Below are positions 34,840 to 44,252 of a DNA stretch of 64,000 nt, one piece after another. The stretch's first letter is position 1; the number at the start of each line of letters is the position of its first letter. The notes beneath the pieces were generated by a model that worked only from the letters and a program-made list of their open reading frames with translations, ran no database searches and had not been told where the DNA came from. This DNA is from Dehalococcoidales bacterium (lineage in GTDB: Bacteria > Chloroflexota > Dehalococcoidia > Dehalococcoidales > UBA2162): the NCBI GenBank assembly GCA_016932435.1, contig JAFGCW010000028.1:1-64000 (forward strand). The letters run 5' to 3'. The position numbers and the translations under genes were made by a program.

Positions 34840-37038
34840 ATGACTGACCCGAACGAGAAAAAGATACCCACCTTCTGCTCTCTCTGCGGACCGACAATGG
34901 GATGCGGAATTTATTGCTATGTAAAAGACGGCAGACTGGTCAGGGTAGAAGGAATTAAAGAATCGCCCCGCAACAGGGGGAAACTGTGTCCCAGGGCTTT
35001 CGCTTCGGCACAGTGGTTATACTCTCCCCAGCGGCTGAAATACCCGCTGAAACGCATCGGTAAAAAAGGCGAGGGCAAGTTCGAGAAAATTAGCTGGGAT
35101 GAAGCTCTCGAAACAATCGCCGACAAACTCCTTGAACAAAAAGAGAAATACGGCCCGGAATCGCTCGCGATACTTTCCCCGGCAAGGAGAAGCTACAGCG
35201 ACTACCTGTTCCGGTTCCTGGTAGTTCACGGAAGCCCAAACTACGGTCACAGCGGAATATGCGCTGTCCAGCGTGCTTTCGGATTCGCCTACACGCTTGG
35301 AGTACCGATGCTTGCACCGGATTATGATAACGCCGATCTTATCATCATCTGGGGAGGTAATCCCGTATATTCCGGGACACCCCAGGGTGGTCTGGAGAGG
35401 ATTCTGAACGCAAAAGACAGGGGTGTAAAGCTGGTAGTGGTAAAGCCCCAGATGCAGCCTGACGCCGCCAAAGCGGACATCTGGATGCCTGTCAGACCGG
35501 GTACAGATGGGGCTCTCGCCCTGGCAATGCTTAACGTGGTTATCACTGAAAAGCTGTATGAACAAGAATTCGTGGATAAATGGTGCTTCGGTTTCGATAA
35601 ACTTGTTCCGCATCTACAGCAATATACGCCGGAATGGGGTGAAACGATTACAGGCCTTCCTGCAGAACAGATACGAGATGTTGCCAGATTGTATGCAAAA
35701 ACGAAAGCCGCCTGCATATACGCGGGAAATGCCTTCGACCAGGCAGTCAGTTCCAATAACGCCGTCCGGGCTCTGGCAATACTGATAGCAATCACCGGTC
35801 ACCTGGACAGGCTCGGATGCAACATTGCTCCAAACTTCAACCCCAATATGCCCAGGGCTAAATCGGTACACCTGAGAGAAAGATACACCCAGGAGATGGT
35901 AGAAAAACTGGTGGGTCCCGAGATCCCGATCTGCTTCCAGCCGTTTATCGAGGGCACTTCATCAGCTTATTATAAATGCCTGGACAGTGTCCTGACGGAA
36001 AAACCATACCCGGTGAAAGCCATAATAGCACCCGGTACTCAGCCGACAGTTATCACCCGCGGGACGAAGAGGGTAATAGAAGCGCTTGAAAAGCTTGAGT
36101 TTTTCGTAGTCGTGGACGTGATGCAGAATGCGTCCATGCCATGGGCTGATATCGTGATACCGGTAGCCACGATGTATGAGTCCGACCATCCCTTCGAAGG
36201 CGGAATGGGTAACTGGTTGATGGCGAGAAACCAGGTGGTAGAGCGGATGGGTGATTACAAATCGGACTACGAATTCTGGCTGGACCTGGCTGTAAAAATG
36301 GGATACGGAGATGATTTCTGGAATGGCAGCATCGAAGACTGCATGAATTACCAGTTGGAAGACTTCGGGATTACGATGGAAGAATTAAGAAAGCATCCGA
36401 CCGGTATAGTCTATGAAGGCGGAAAGCCTGAATATGAAAAGTATGAAAGGCTGTTCTCTACACCAAGTCCACGCCTTTCCCGGGCGCCGTACCTTCCCCA
36501 GGGAAAAGTAGCCATCTACAATACATCCTTCGAAGAAAACGGCTTTAACCCTCTGCCGGAATGGGTGGAACCTCCGGAAAGTCCGACCTCTACACCCGAA
36601 TTACTAGAAAAGTATCCTCTCATTTTATCTGATACTCACACCTCCGAGGTATACAACGCCGGCTGGCTGCGTAATATTCCCTACCTGCGCGAGATACAGC
36701 CTGATCCATGGCTGAATATCAACCCGAAAACAGCAAAGGTACGCGGAATAGAAGACGGAGACTGGGTAATAGTAGAATCGCCGCACGGTTCGATGAAAGT
36801 AAGAGCCAGACATTTTCCAGGTATAAGCCCTGACGTGGTAATGAGCCTGCAGGGCTGGTGGCAGGGATGCGATGAACTGGGTAAACCGGGTTATCCGCTG
36901 TTGGATGGAGCCGGAACGAACGGACTTTACAGCGTGGATCCTGAAAAAGCGTTCGACCCGCTGGTCACGGCAATGCCAAAGCAGACCCTGGTTGAAGTGA
37001 GGAAAGTTGATACCACACCGGAAAGAGGCAGCCGATAG
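34840..37038 (+). CDS. Molybdopterin oxidoreductase catalytic subunit (DMSO-reductase family), 732 aa
   Basis: Large subunit with a bis-MGD Mo/W centre and an N-terminal [4Fe-4S] cluster: CSLCGPTMGCGIYC, then LCPR near residue 50. WGGNP and the PGTDGALALAM, GNAFDQAVSSNNAVRAL and C-terminal NINPKTAKVRGIEDGDWV segments are the usual cofactor contacts. The likely metal ligand is Cys in SGICAVQRAF. No twin-arginine signal is present, so it works in the cytoplasm. The ferredoxin subunit follows directly. Substrate cannot be set; formate, thiosulfate/polysulfide or AOR-like substrates are all possible. Not a Sec enzyme: the ligand site is Cys. Confidence 0.9.
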   Translation: MTDPNEKKIPTFCSLCGPTMGCGIYCYVKDGRLVRVEGIKESPRNRGKLCPRAFASAQWLYSPQRLKYPLKRIGKKGEGKFEKISWDEALETIADKLLEQKEKYGPESLAILSPARRSYSDYLFRFLVVHGSPNYGHSGICAVQRAFGFAYTLGVPMLAPDYDNADLIIIWGGNPVYSGTPQGGLERILNAKDRGVKLVVVKPQMQPDAAKADIWMPVRPGTDGALALAMLNVVITEKLYEQEFVDKWCFGFDKLVPHLQQYTPEWGETITGLPAEQIRDVARLYAKTKAACIYAGNAFDQAVSSNNAVRALAILIAITGHLDRLGCNIAPNFNPNMPRAKSVHLRERYTQEMVEKLVGPEIPICFQPFIEGTSSAYYKCLDSVLTEKPYPVKAIIAPGTQPTVITRGTKRVIEALEKLEFFVVVDVMQNASMPWADIVIPVATMYESDHPFEGGMGNWLMARNQVVERMGDYKSDYEFWLDLAVKMGYGDDFWNGSIEDCMNYQLEDFGITMEELRKHPTGIVYEGGKPEYEKYERLFSTPSPRLSRAPYLPQGKVAIYNTSFEENGFNPLPEWVEPPESPTSTPELLEKYPLILSDTHTSEVYNAGWLRNIPYLREIQPDPWLNINPKTAKVRGIEDGDWVIVESPHGSMKVRARHFPGISPDVVMSLQGWWQGCDELGKPGYPLLDGAGTNGLYSVDPEKAFDPLVTAMPKQTLVEVRKVDTTPERGSR

Positions 37039-37599
37039 ATGACCACACAATACGGATTCTATTTCGATGCCGACCGGTGTATCAACTGTCGTGCCTGTGA
37101 TGTTGCCTGTAAAAGTCTCAACAAGATTGAAATCGGAGTTTACTGGCGGAAAACGGTGGAAATATGGTCGGGTGTATTTCCCGATGTCAGCCGTACCTTC
37201 GTTTCATTATCCTGCATGCACTGCGCCGAACCCGCCTGTGCGAAAGCCTGCCCGGCCAAGGCAATCATCAAACGTGAAGAAGACGGGATAGTGATTGTCG
37301 ACCGTGAAAAATGCACCGGTTGCGGTATCTGCTACGATGCCTGTCCTTACGGAGTGCCGCAGTTCGGGATTGACAGAATTATGCAGAAATGTGATTTCTG
37401 TATCGAGTCGGGTGGTGAACCGGCCTGCGTTGCTCCGTGTCCGGCGAACGCCCTCTTTTACGGCACAATGGAGGAACTGGCCCGGATAGCAGAAGAGATA
37501 GAAGCTGAATTACTCACCGGAGCAACTATCCCATCACTCTATATCCGCAACCGGCGAAAAGCATCGATTCCCCACGAACTACTCAGGTTACCAGGCTGA
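37039..37599 (+). CDS. Ferredoxin-type electron-transfer subunit (DmsB/NrfC-like), 186 aa
   Basis: Beta subunit of the molybdopterin enzyme, starting immediately after its stop codon. Four cysteine clusters are visible: CINCRACDVAC, CMHCAEPACAKAC, CTGCGICYDAC and a last group CDFC...CVAPC. These match the four [4Fe-4S] clusters of DmsB-like proteins. No membrane anchor (NrfD/DmsC) gene follows, so electrons probably pass to or from a soluble carrier. Its stop overlaps an ATG (TGATG) that opens the interrupted methyltransferase frame. Confidence 0.93.
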   Translation: MTTQYGFYFDADRCINCRACDVACKSLNKIEIGVYWRKTVEIWSGVFPDVSRTFVSLSCMHCAEPACAKACPAKAIIKREEDGIVIVDREKCTGCGICYDACPYGVPQFGIDRIMQKCDFCIESGGEPACVAPCPANALFYGTMEELARIAEEIEAELLTGATIPSLYIRNRRKASIPHELLRLPG

Positions 37600-37607
37600 T
37601 GTGGATA

Positions 37608-37610
37608 TAG
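37608..37610 (+). other. In-frame amber codon at position 4 of the coupled methyltransferase frame
   Basis: ATG TGG ATA TAG runs from the TGATG overlap at 37599. After the TAG the same frame is open to 38339 with a hydrophobic segment (AFVVIIVLLLIC) and then the methyltransferase. The next standard start is the ATG at 37743. Confidence 0.75.
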
Positions 37611-37742
37611 ATAACCGCATTCGTTGTTATAATAGTCCTTCTCCTGATCTGTTTACACCGCGTTCGGTCTGAAAGGGTTGTAGGTCCGGAAGAAGGAATC
37701 GAGGATGATGCGACGGTCGATTCTTATGAGAAAGTAAGCCGG

Positions 37743-38339
37743 ATGCTTCCGTTCAAGATACTCAGAATCCTGGCAATCCGAAGGCTGAAGAAGATGGACC
37801 CACGGGGATTACTGGCTGATATCGGCTGCGGTCCTGGTTATTTTACCGGTGATATGGCAAGAGCTTTACCTGATGTGACTATTACTGCAGTAGATATCGC
37901 CGACGAAATGCTTGTAAGAGCCAGGAGGAATCTTTCGTCGCCTGATATAGCCGATAGAATCAATTATCAACAGGGAGATATCCATGCGTTGCCCTTCGAA
38001 GATAATTCGCTGGATTTTGTTGTCAGTACATTCTCCTTGCACCACTGGGCAGAACCTCCCCGGGCATTCCGGGAGATACACCGGGTACTGAAACCACAGG
38101 GACAGTTTCTAATTTTCGATACCCGGAGAGACAGTCCGTGGCTATATTACCAGGCATTAAAACTTGTCCAGAAATTCATACTGCCTTCGCAACTCCAGGA
38201 GAAAAACGAACCGACCAGTTCCGTAATGGCAAGTTACGCTCCTGAAGAAGCTGTCGACTTCTGCGAAGGTATACCTTTCAGTGGACTCTCCGCCAATCCC
38301 GGCTTTTTTTGGCTGTTTGTGTCAGGGTATAAGACCTAA
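37743..38339 (+). CDS. SAM-dependent methyltransferase, 198 aa from first standard start
   Basis: Class I methyltransferase of the UbiE/Methyltransf_11 type: LLADIGCGPGYFTGD is motif I, VDIADEML the ribose contact, GDIHALPFEDNSLDFVVS motif II-III, and RVLKPQGQFL the closing motif. The open frame continues upstream for 44 further codons encoding a membrane segment and a linker (VVGPEEGIEDDATVDSYEKV), stopped by TAG at 37608. The homologous family often has such an N-terminal anchor, so this gene may be damaged, or translated from a non-standard start. Substrate unknown. Confidence 0.7.
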   Translation: MLPFKILRILAIRRLKKMDPRGLLADIGCGPGYFTGDMARALPDVTITAVDIADEMLVRARRNLSSPDIADRINYQQGDIHALPFEDNSLDFVVSTFSLHHWAEPPRAFREIHRVLKPQGQFLIFDTRRDSPWLYYQALKLVQKFILPSQLQEKNEPTSSVMASYAPEEAVDFCEGIPFSGLSANPGFFWLFVSGYKT

Positions 38340-38472
38340 TAAACAGACGAGGTTTAGGGTCGAAGTCTCACCACAGGAGGAAACTGCCCCTGAAATAATG
38401 ATGTACATCGTACTTATTTAAACATTTATACGTCACATACGATATTATATCAATATCTGTTTTCTTCTTTTT

Positions 38473-38708
38473 CCCTCTCCCTCTATTACGAGCTGTCTCC
38501 CTCTCCAAATGGAAAGGGAGATACTCAAAAATAACATTGTCTTCTTTGCTAACTAACTCTCGTTAACCTCAACCACGGCTCGTGAGGTGTATTCCTATCC
38601 AACTCATAATCTACTTCTTCAGAAAACCAATAGGGCAACCGAATATGGTATTTTCGAAAGTCCCTTTTCCTTAAAAAGGAAAAGGGACTATTCGTAACAG
38701 GGATGAGG
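38473..38708. repeat. MITE-like palindromic element, copy A
   Basis: Starts CCCTCTCCCTCTATTACGAG and ends ATTCGTAACAGGGATGAGG, near inverted repeats of each other. Each end contains its own hairpin: TCTCCCT...AGGGAGA on the left and a perfect 14-bp stem (AGTCCCTTTTCCTT) on the right. The middle has no protein gene; a 90-codon minus frame inside it is rejected. It is the main content of the gene-free stretch 38341-39041. Confidence 0.8.
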
Positions 38709-39041
38709 TTAAGGAAAGAAAAGGAGATATATATTTTCATCGAGATTATGAGTAAGTCCTTGATATCTCCAGGACTTCTAATTAATAATCTTCTGAGGTC
38801 GAACGCAGGTAGAGACCGCATCCGTCACTATGCTGTATTTAGCTGATACCTCTTTTAACCATCTCCTCAATTTCATAATAAAAACTTAACGAATTCTTTA
38901 CAGTATATTTATAATCTTTATGCCACCCTTTTTGCCGATATGATATCTTCTATATGTCTGAATGTATTTCCGAGGGTAAATCATGGTCAGGTGGAGATGA
39001 CAGGTTTAACAAGGATGTTCGGGTGACCTTGACAGAAGTAG

Positions 39042-40265
39042 ATGTTCTTTAAAAATACCTTTAGTAGAGAAAGCAGGAATTTTTATATGGATTCATTTCA
39101 ATCTCAATCAGAAGATTTATTCAGAAGCTTAGCAATTAGTTCTCCGGTAGGTATATATATCATTCAGGAAGGTACATTTAGGTATATAAATCCGGCATTC
39201 GAAAGATATACCGGGTATACTGCGGAAGAATTGATAGGAATAAACTCGCTAAAACTCGTTGTACCGGATGACAGGGATATGGTCAGAGAAAAAGCAATAG
39301 AGATGCTGAAGACTCAGGATTTTCAAGCATATGAATATCGAAGCTTAACGAAAGATGGAGATGTGAAATGGATTCTGGAAACCGTTGCTCCGATTAATTA
39401 CAAAGGGAAACGGGCAACAATCGGAACCTACGTTGATATTACCAGCCGAAAGCAAGTAGAAGAACAGGTTGAACTGCTTTATGAACACGAAAAAGAATTA
39501 CGTCAAAATCTAGAAAATGAGATGCAGCGACGCGTTGATTTCATGCATACGGTAATACATGAGCTGAAAACTCCTCTCGTTCCGATTATTGCAGCAAGTG
39601 ATCTGCTGTCCGGGCAGGTGAAGGAGGAAACGAGTGTTAAGTTATCGGAAAGTATCCAGAGAAGTGCTTCAACACTAAATACAAGGATTGACACATTACT
39701 CGATATTGCGCGAGGTGAAGTTGGTACTTTAACACTAGAATATAAAGAGGTAAATCTATCGAATATACTGCATCAGATATATAATGAAATGCATGCTTCT
39801 GCTATGATACGTGGCACCAACTTTTCTTCCGATATACCCTCCACCCTCTCCAACATACGGATTGATGAATCCAGGATAGAACAGGTTGTGGTAAATTTAC
39901 TCTCAAATGCTTTCAAATTTACCCCGGAGAATGGTGAAGTATCTATTAGTGCAAAGATGAGTGACGACTCGTTGTTAGTCGAAGTTAAGGATAATGGCCC
40001 CGGGATAGCACAAGAAAACTTCAGTAAAATCTTCGAGCCGTATTACCGGGTTGAAAACGGTAATCATCAACCTGCAGGACTGGGACTTGGACTGTCTCTA
40101 TGCAAGACCATCGTCGAAGCTCATGGGGGTAAAATATGGGTAGAAAGCGAAATCGGTAAAGGAAGTACCTTCTGCTTTACTATCCCTCTTCAGGTAGGAA
40201 AAAGCTTTGACAAAGTAGAATTAACTAATAAAAGTGAGTCAGGGAAGAGTACAAACACTCTTTAA
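39042..40265 (+). CDS. PAS-domain sensor histidine kinase, 407 aa
   Basis: Cytoplasmic kinase, no membrane segment. Residues about 28-140 hold a PAS domain ([26 protein letters not shown]) with PAC, then a coiled coil ([15 protein letters not shown]), then the HisKA region with HELKTP, N-box [13 protein letters not shown]1 DNGPGIAQ and G2 [10 protein letters not shown]. Start may be ATG 39042 or ATG 39087; the latter has AGGA upstream. The lone receiver 110 bases downstream is the probable partner. Signal unknown. Confidence 0.92.
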   Translation: MFFKNTFSRESRNFYMDSFQSQSEDLFRSLAISSPVGIYIIQEGTFRYINPAFERYTGYTAEELIGINSLKLVVPDDRDMVREKAIEMLKTQDFQAYEYRSLTKDGDVKWILETVAPINYKGKRATIGTYVDITSRKQVEEQVELLYEHEKELRQNLENEMQRRVDFMHTVIHELKTPLVPIIAASDLLSGQVKEETSVKLSESIQRSASTLNTRIDTLLDIARGEVGTLTLEYKEVNLSNILHQIYNEMHASAMIRGTNFSSDIPSTLSNIRIDESRIEQVVVNLLSNAFKFTPENGEVSISAKMSDDSLLVEVKDNGPGIAQENFSKIFEPYYRVENGNHQPAGLGLGLSLCKTIVEAHGGKIWVESEIGKGSTFCFTIPLQVGKSFDKVELTNKSESGKSTNTL

Positions 40266-40374
40266 TATATGAATTAGTGCCTCAGAATCGTAATCGTTGG
40301 TAAACAAAGGGTGATACATACAAGAAGGTAATAATCTCAAGTAGAAATTAGATGGTTATTGGGGAGTTGGGGAT

Positions 40375-40749
40375 ATGAGTAAAAAAAGTATTCTGGTAGT
40401 AGATGACGAACAACATGTAAGGGAATTGCTAAAACGGATTCTTGAAGAAGAATACGAAGTGATATTAGCCGAGAATGGTAAAGAAGCTCTAAGTAAATTT
40501 AAAGGTACAAAACCGGATTTAATAATCTCAGACATTAAGATGCCTGAGATCGATGGCTTACAGTTACTGGAAGGCATTCGGGAAGAATCGAACATACCGG
40601 TCATCATACTTACCGGAATTAACGACCCGGACACAGTTATTAAGGCTTTTTCCCTGGAAACCGATGATTATGTGAGGAAACCATTCAGTAAACGTGAGTT
40701 ATTGCTCCGTGTGAATAATAAACTTAAGCGAACAAGAAAAGACAAATAA
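40375..40749 (+). CDS. Stand-alone response regulator receiver, 124 aa
   Basis: Single CheY-like receiver. Acidic pair D10/D11, phospho-acceptor D53 (IISDIKMPEIDG), Thr in ILTGI and Lys in VRKPFSK complete the active site. There is no output domain, so it signals by protein contact or within a phosphorelay. A GGGGAG ribosome binding site precedes the ATG. It follows the PAS kinase gene by 110 bases; the C-terminal NNKLKRTRKDK tail is basic. Confidence 0.93.
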   Translation: MSKKSILVVDDEQHVRELLKRILEEEYEVILAENGKEALSKFKGTKPDLIISDIKMPEIDGLQLLEGIREESNIPVIILTGINDPDTVIKAFSLETDDYVRKPFSKRELLLRVNNKLKRTRKDK

Positions 40750-41021
40750 CATAATCAGAACAGTCTCAACTGGAGCCAGATTCCATGGTTACTAACCGGA
40801 ACTCCATCTGACATGATACTCTGTTTTACTCAGCCGCCCTGGTACAAACCTTAAGAAAATCCACATTTCCCTGTCTGGGTTCTTAAAAAGTTGCGCTATC
40901 AAAACAAACAAACGATAATGAAAGAGGGTTATCTTTCTTTTCAATCCTCAAAACCGAGGAATTCACCCAGGATATCTACTATTACAGGAGTGGCGTATCT
41001 GCGGCTAATTCACGCTGCATA

Positions 41022-42278
41022 ATGTTGATAAATATGGCCAATATATTCACGAAAATCTCGAACTTAAAAACTATCAGTTCGTTCAAAATACCAGCTTACC
41101 GTATGTACTTTCTGGGCTTGATAGGGATATGGGGTTCATTCAGCATGAACCAGGTAGCCCAGACCTATCTTATGTACGAGATCACAGGCTCCACTGCCAT
41201 GCTTGGAGTTATTACCCTGGCCAGTACCGCTCCGATACTGATACTATCTCTTTTCGGCGGTGCGGTTGCGGACAGGTTCCCTAAAAAACTGCTTATCATA
41301 CTAAGCCATGCAGGTTTTGTATTCATTTTCCTGGGCTATGCAATAGCGGATATCACGGGCTATCTTTCTCCGGCTCATCCCGAATCATGGTGGGTGTTAC
41401 TGGCAGGCGGTTTACTGATGGGTATTATAATCGCCCTTTCAATGCCGGCGCGGGGAGCGCTCATACCTGAAATTGTTGACCGGGAAAGATTAATGAACGC
41501 CGTTTCACTGAACATCATGGGGATGAGTTTCTTTCAGATGACCATCCCTGTCATAGCCGGATATATCATCGCTGATTTCGGGTATTCCAGCATCTTTTTT
41601 ATAATGGCCGGAATTAACGCAACCTCGATTTTCTTCAATTCTTTCCTGCCGAAAATACCGGCAAGACCCGTAGTAAACAAAAACGTCCTGGTCGATATAA
41701 AGGAAGGTTTCAAATACATTCTGAAAAATCGGACTATCCTGCTTGTCCTACTTCTGTTCATCTCCTCTGTTTTGCTGGTAAATCCGCTTCAGATGCTGAT
41801 GCCAGTCTTCGCAAAAGACATACTGAAGGTCGGAGTGGAAGGCCAGGGAACCCTTATGAGCCTGATGGGCGCGGGTTCTATTTTCGTATCACTTGTACTT
41901 GCGTCACTTCCATCCAGGAGGCGTGGCATTACATTGCTGATATCCAATCTCTGCATGGGAATAGCCGTGGTATTATTTGCTTTTTCAACCTCTTGGCTCT
42001 TATCGATGATCATGATGGTACTCATAGGGATAGGACGAATCGGCGCAGACGCCTGCGGCAATACACTCATCCAGGCATACACCGATGTTACAGTCCTGGG
42101 AAGAGTGAACAGTATCGTAATGGTCAGTTTCGGCCTGGGAGGTTCGGGAGCCCTTATCATAGGGGTGCTGGCTGAGTCAATCGGCGCACCCTGGGCTCTG
42201 GGATTGTTCGCTATTATCCTCATTTTTACTTCAATAGTCGCGATTGTTTTTCTTCCCAGTGTGAGGAAACTGGAATGA
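41022..42278 (+). CDS. MFS transporter (enterobactin-exporter-like), 418 aa
   Basis: Twelve predicted helices; the N-terminal FGGAVADRFPKK loop is the MFS motif A and FGLGGSGALIIGVLAESIGAPWALG is in the last third. It resembles the EntS/MFS_3 group of drug and siderophore exporters. A possible better start is the ATG at 41034 (MANIFTK). A second gene of the same type, clearly a paralog (shared SLFGGxxADRF and MNAxSLxNMG motifs), starts 268 bases after its end. The substrate is unknown. Confidence 0.88.
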   Translation: MLINMANIFTKISNLKTISSFKIPAYRMYFLGLIGIWGSFSMNQVAQTYLMYEITGSTAMLGVITLASTAPILILSLFGGAVADRFPKKLLIILSHAGFVFIFLGYAIADITGYLSPAHPESWWVLLAGGLLMGIIIALSMPARGALIPEIVDRERLMNAVSLNIMGMSFFQMTIPVIAGYIIADFGYSSIFFIMAGINATSIFFNSFLPKIPARPVVNKNVLVDIKEGFKYILKNRTILLVLLLFISSVLLVNPLQMLMPVFAKDILKVGVEGQGTLMSLMGAGSIFVSLVLASLPSRRRGITLLISNLCMGIAVVLFAFSTSWLLSMIMMVLIGIGRIGADACGNTLIQAYTDVTVLGRVNSIVMVSFGLGGSGALIIGVLAESIGAPWALGLFAIILIFTSIVAIVFLPSVRKLE

Positions 42279-42546
42279 AGATCAGCCTGCTCTTGGTATT
42301 ATCCTGTTTACGTACATACCAGTTCACCGGAAGATACCATGTTAGTGAACGCGAAGATTAGAGAAATCCCCGCTGCAACAACGTTGTGTTTTGCTTGATC
42401 TCCCGATTTTGTCTTCTCTCAGCGTTTGTTGGTCACCTTAAAACTAAGGTAAGATATTACAGAATGCATTCTTTAAATTTCCATCCCTCTTTCAGCAGGA
42501 TTGTTTTACTTTTCGTCTTCACGAAGATTCAGGAATTAATAACCGA

Positions 42547-43788
42547 ATGAAACCCAGATTTTCAGTCAAGCAACTCCGCACGTTCCAGTCCTTTAAAAAT
42601 CCCGTTTATACTCTTTTCTATTGCGGCACGGCCAGCCAGTGGGCGTCAGGCAGTATGCAGGGAGTGGTACGTATCCTGCTTATCTACCGCCTTACCGGTT
42701 CGGGATCCATTCTTGGTTTGATGGCACTCGTCCAGGCGTTACCAATGTTTTTTCTTTCCCTCTTCGGTGGTGTAATAGCAGACAGATTTCATAAAAAATG
42801 GGTTATTACATTCGGTCAGGTGATCCAGGCATTATCGGTTTTTGTAGTGACTTTCACCTTGCACACAGGCTATTTGAGTGCGGAGAATACAGGTTCCTGG
42901 TGGATTCTCATAGTAACTGCTGCGGTCCAGGGAACTATAGCAGGTCTTATTCAGCCTTCCAGTCAGGCAATAATTCGAGATATTGTAGACGAGGAAGGTC
43001 TGATGAACGCCATATCACTGGCAAATATGGGTCAAAACACTTTCCAGTTAATAGGACCGGCTATCGCAGGATTTCTTATTGAAGCGTTTGGATTTACCTG
43101 GACGTATTTTATCATTGCCTCGATTCAACTCCTCGGTAGTTTTTTCTTCTTCATTATGCCTGTCATATCAAAAGTGAATGTCCACCTTACGAATCCATTG
43201 AAAGACATTCCCGAAGGCTTACGTTATGTTCGAAAAGAAAAGGTATTATTATGGATATTGATTGTTGCTGCGGCCGGTAGTTTCCTCGCAATGCCGATAG
43301 CTCAGCTTATGCCGATATTTACAGAGGATATTCTAAACGTCGGCGCCGACGGTTTAGGGATTTTACTAAGTATTGCAGGTTTAGGTTCCATCGTAGGCTC
43401 GTTAATTTTCGCATCGATTAGAAGCAAAAAGCGGGGCGCAATATTTTTGCTCAGTGGCGTACTGGTCAGTATTATCCTGATAGCATTTTCATTCTCAGAG
43501 AACTGGTATATCTCACTGGGCATCATAGTACTTTTTGGTCTTGCCAGGACCGGCAAGACCACTCTTGAGCCTGTACTCCTTCAAACATATACGACCTCAG
43601 AATATAGAGGTCGAGTAATGAGCCTTCTCATTATGCAGATGAGTTTCTTCAACTTTGGGACTTTTCTTGCAGGGGTCTTCTCAGACTTGGTAGGAATCCA
43701 GTGGACAATAACCGGTATGGCTTCGGTGTTCCTTCTAATTTCAATCTTAATATGGTATAAGGTCCCGGTTCTACGGAAACTTCCTTAA
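42547..43788 (+). CDS. MFS transporter (enterobactin-exporter-like), 413 aa
   Basis: Second of two tandem MFS_3-type carriers, with twelve helices, FGGVIADRFHKK as motif A and LPAVLRK-like ending (KVPVLRKLP). The two genes probably arose by duplication, since their N-terminal start (FSVKQLRTFQSFKNPVYTLFYCG) also matches the first gene's pattern (LKTISSFKIPAYRMYFLG). No regulator or biosynthetic genes for an exported compound are visible. Confidence 0.88.
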   Translation: MKPRFSVKQLRTFQSFKNPVYTLFYCGTASQWASGSMQGVVRILLIYRLTGSGSILGLMALVQALPMFFLSLFGGVIADRFHKKWVITFGQVIQALSVFVVTFTLHTGYLSAENTGSWWILIVTAAVQGTIAGLIQPSSQAIIRDIVDEEGLMNAISLANMGQNTFQLIGPAIAGFLIEAFGFTWTYFIIASIQLLGSFFFFIMPVISKVNVHLTNPLKDIPEGLRYVRKEKVLLWILIVAAAGSFLAMPIAQLMPIFTEDILNVGADGLGILLSIAGLGSIVGSLIFASIRSKKRGAIFLLSGVLVSIILIAFSFSENWYISLGIIVLFGLARTGKTTLEPVLLQTYTTSEYRGRVMSLLIMQMSFFNFGTFLAGVFSDLVGIQWTITGMASVFLLISILIWYKVPVLRKLP

Positions 43789-43941
43789 TAGAGAGGTTAC
43801 CCCTTCCTGAATCTATACCGTATTTAAGTGATTGCTGACGGCAATAAAACTGATAAATAACATTTTCATTGTTTTTAAAGTGTAACTTCTGCAATAATAT
43901 ATCACACGCGATATTATATCAATACCTTAATCCCCATATTT

Positions 43942-44184
43942 ACCCTTTTCCCCGATTACGAGTTCACTCCCTTTCCCTGACAGGGACAGAGGGTGACTCG
44001 AAAATATCATTATTTCCTTTACTAACTCAGTCCCCTAAACCTAATCCAACGCAGTGGAGTGGTAATCCTCTTCACTAAATAAACCTGTACTTCAGAAAAT
44101 ATTCTCAGAAATAGACTGTGGTATTTTAGAACCACCTCCTTGCCTTTTTAAGGAGAGGAGGTGAGTTCGTAACTGGAGGAGAGG
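43942..44184. repeat. MITE-like palindromic element, copy B
   Basis: A diverged copy of the element at 38473-38708: GATTACGAGTTCAC at the left, a hairpin (TCCCTTTCCCTGACAGGGA), ACTCGAAAATATCATT in the middle, and on the right a hairpin (CACCTCCTT...AAGGAGAGGAGGTG) followed by TTCGTAACTGGAGGAGAGG. It lies between convergent genes (MFS and FAD reductase), in an otherwise gene-free stretch. Confidence 0.7.
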
Positions 44185-44252
44185 ATAAAAAAAGTAAAAT
44201 AAAGAAATCTCAGGTTTAGCGAAACTAGCACCAAATCTCTTAAGGATTCTTA

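Noticed and set aside
34840..37038. Selenocysteine in the molybdopterin enzyme
   Set aside because: No in-frame TGA; the ligand position is Cys (SGIC).
37608..37610. Pyrrolysine insertion at the TAG
   Set aside because: No pyl genes are visible and the position (codon 4) is not a catalytic site; a mutation or mis-start is simpler.
38549..38821. 90-codon minus-strand frame
   Set aside because: Lies mainly inside MITE-like copy A; the apparent protein is translated repeat.
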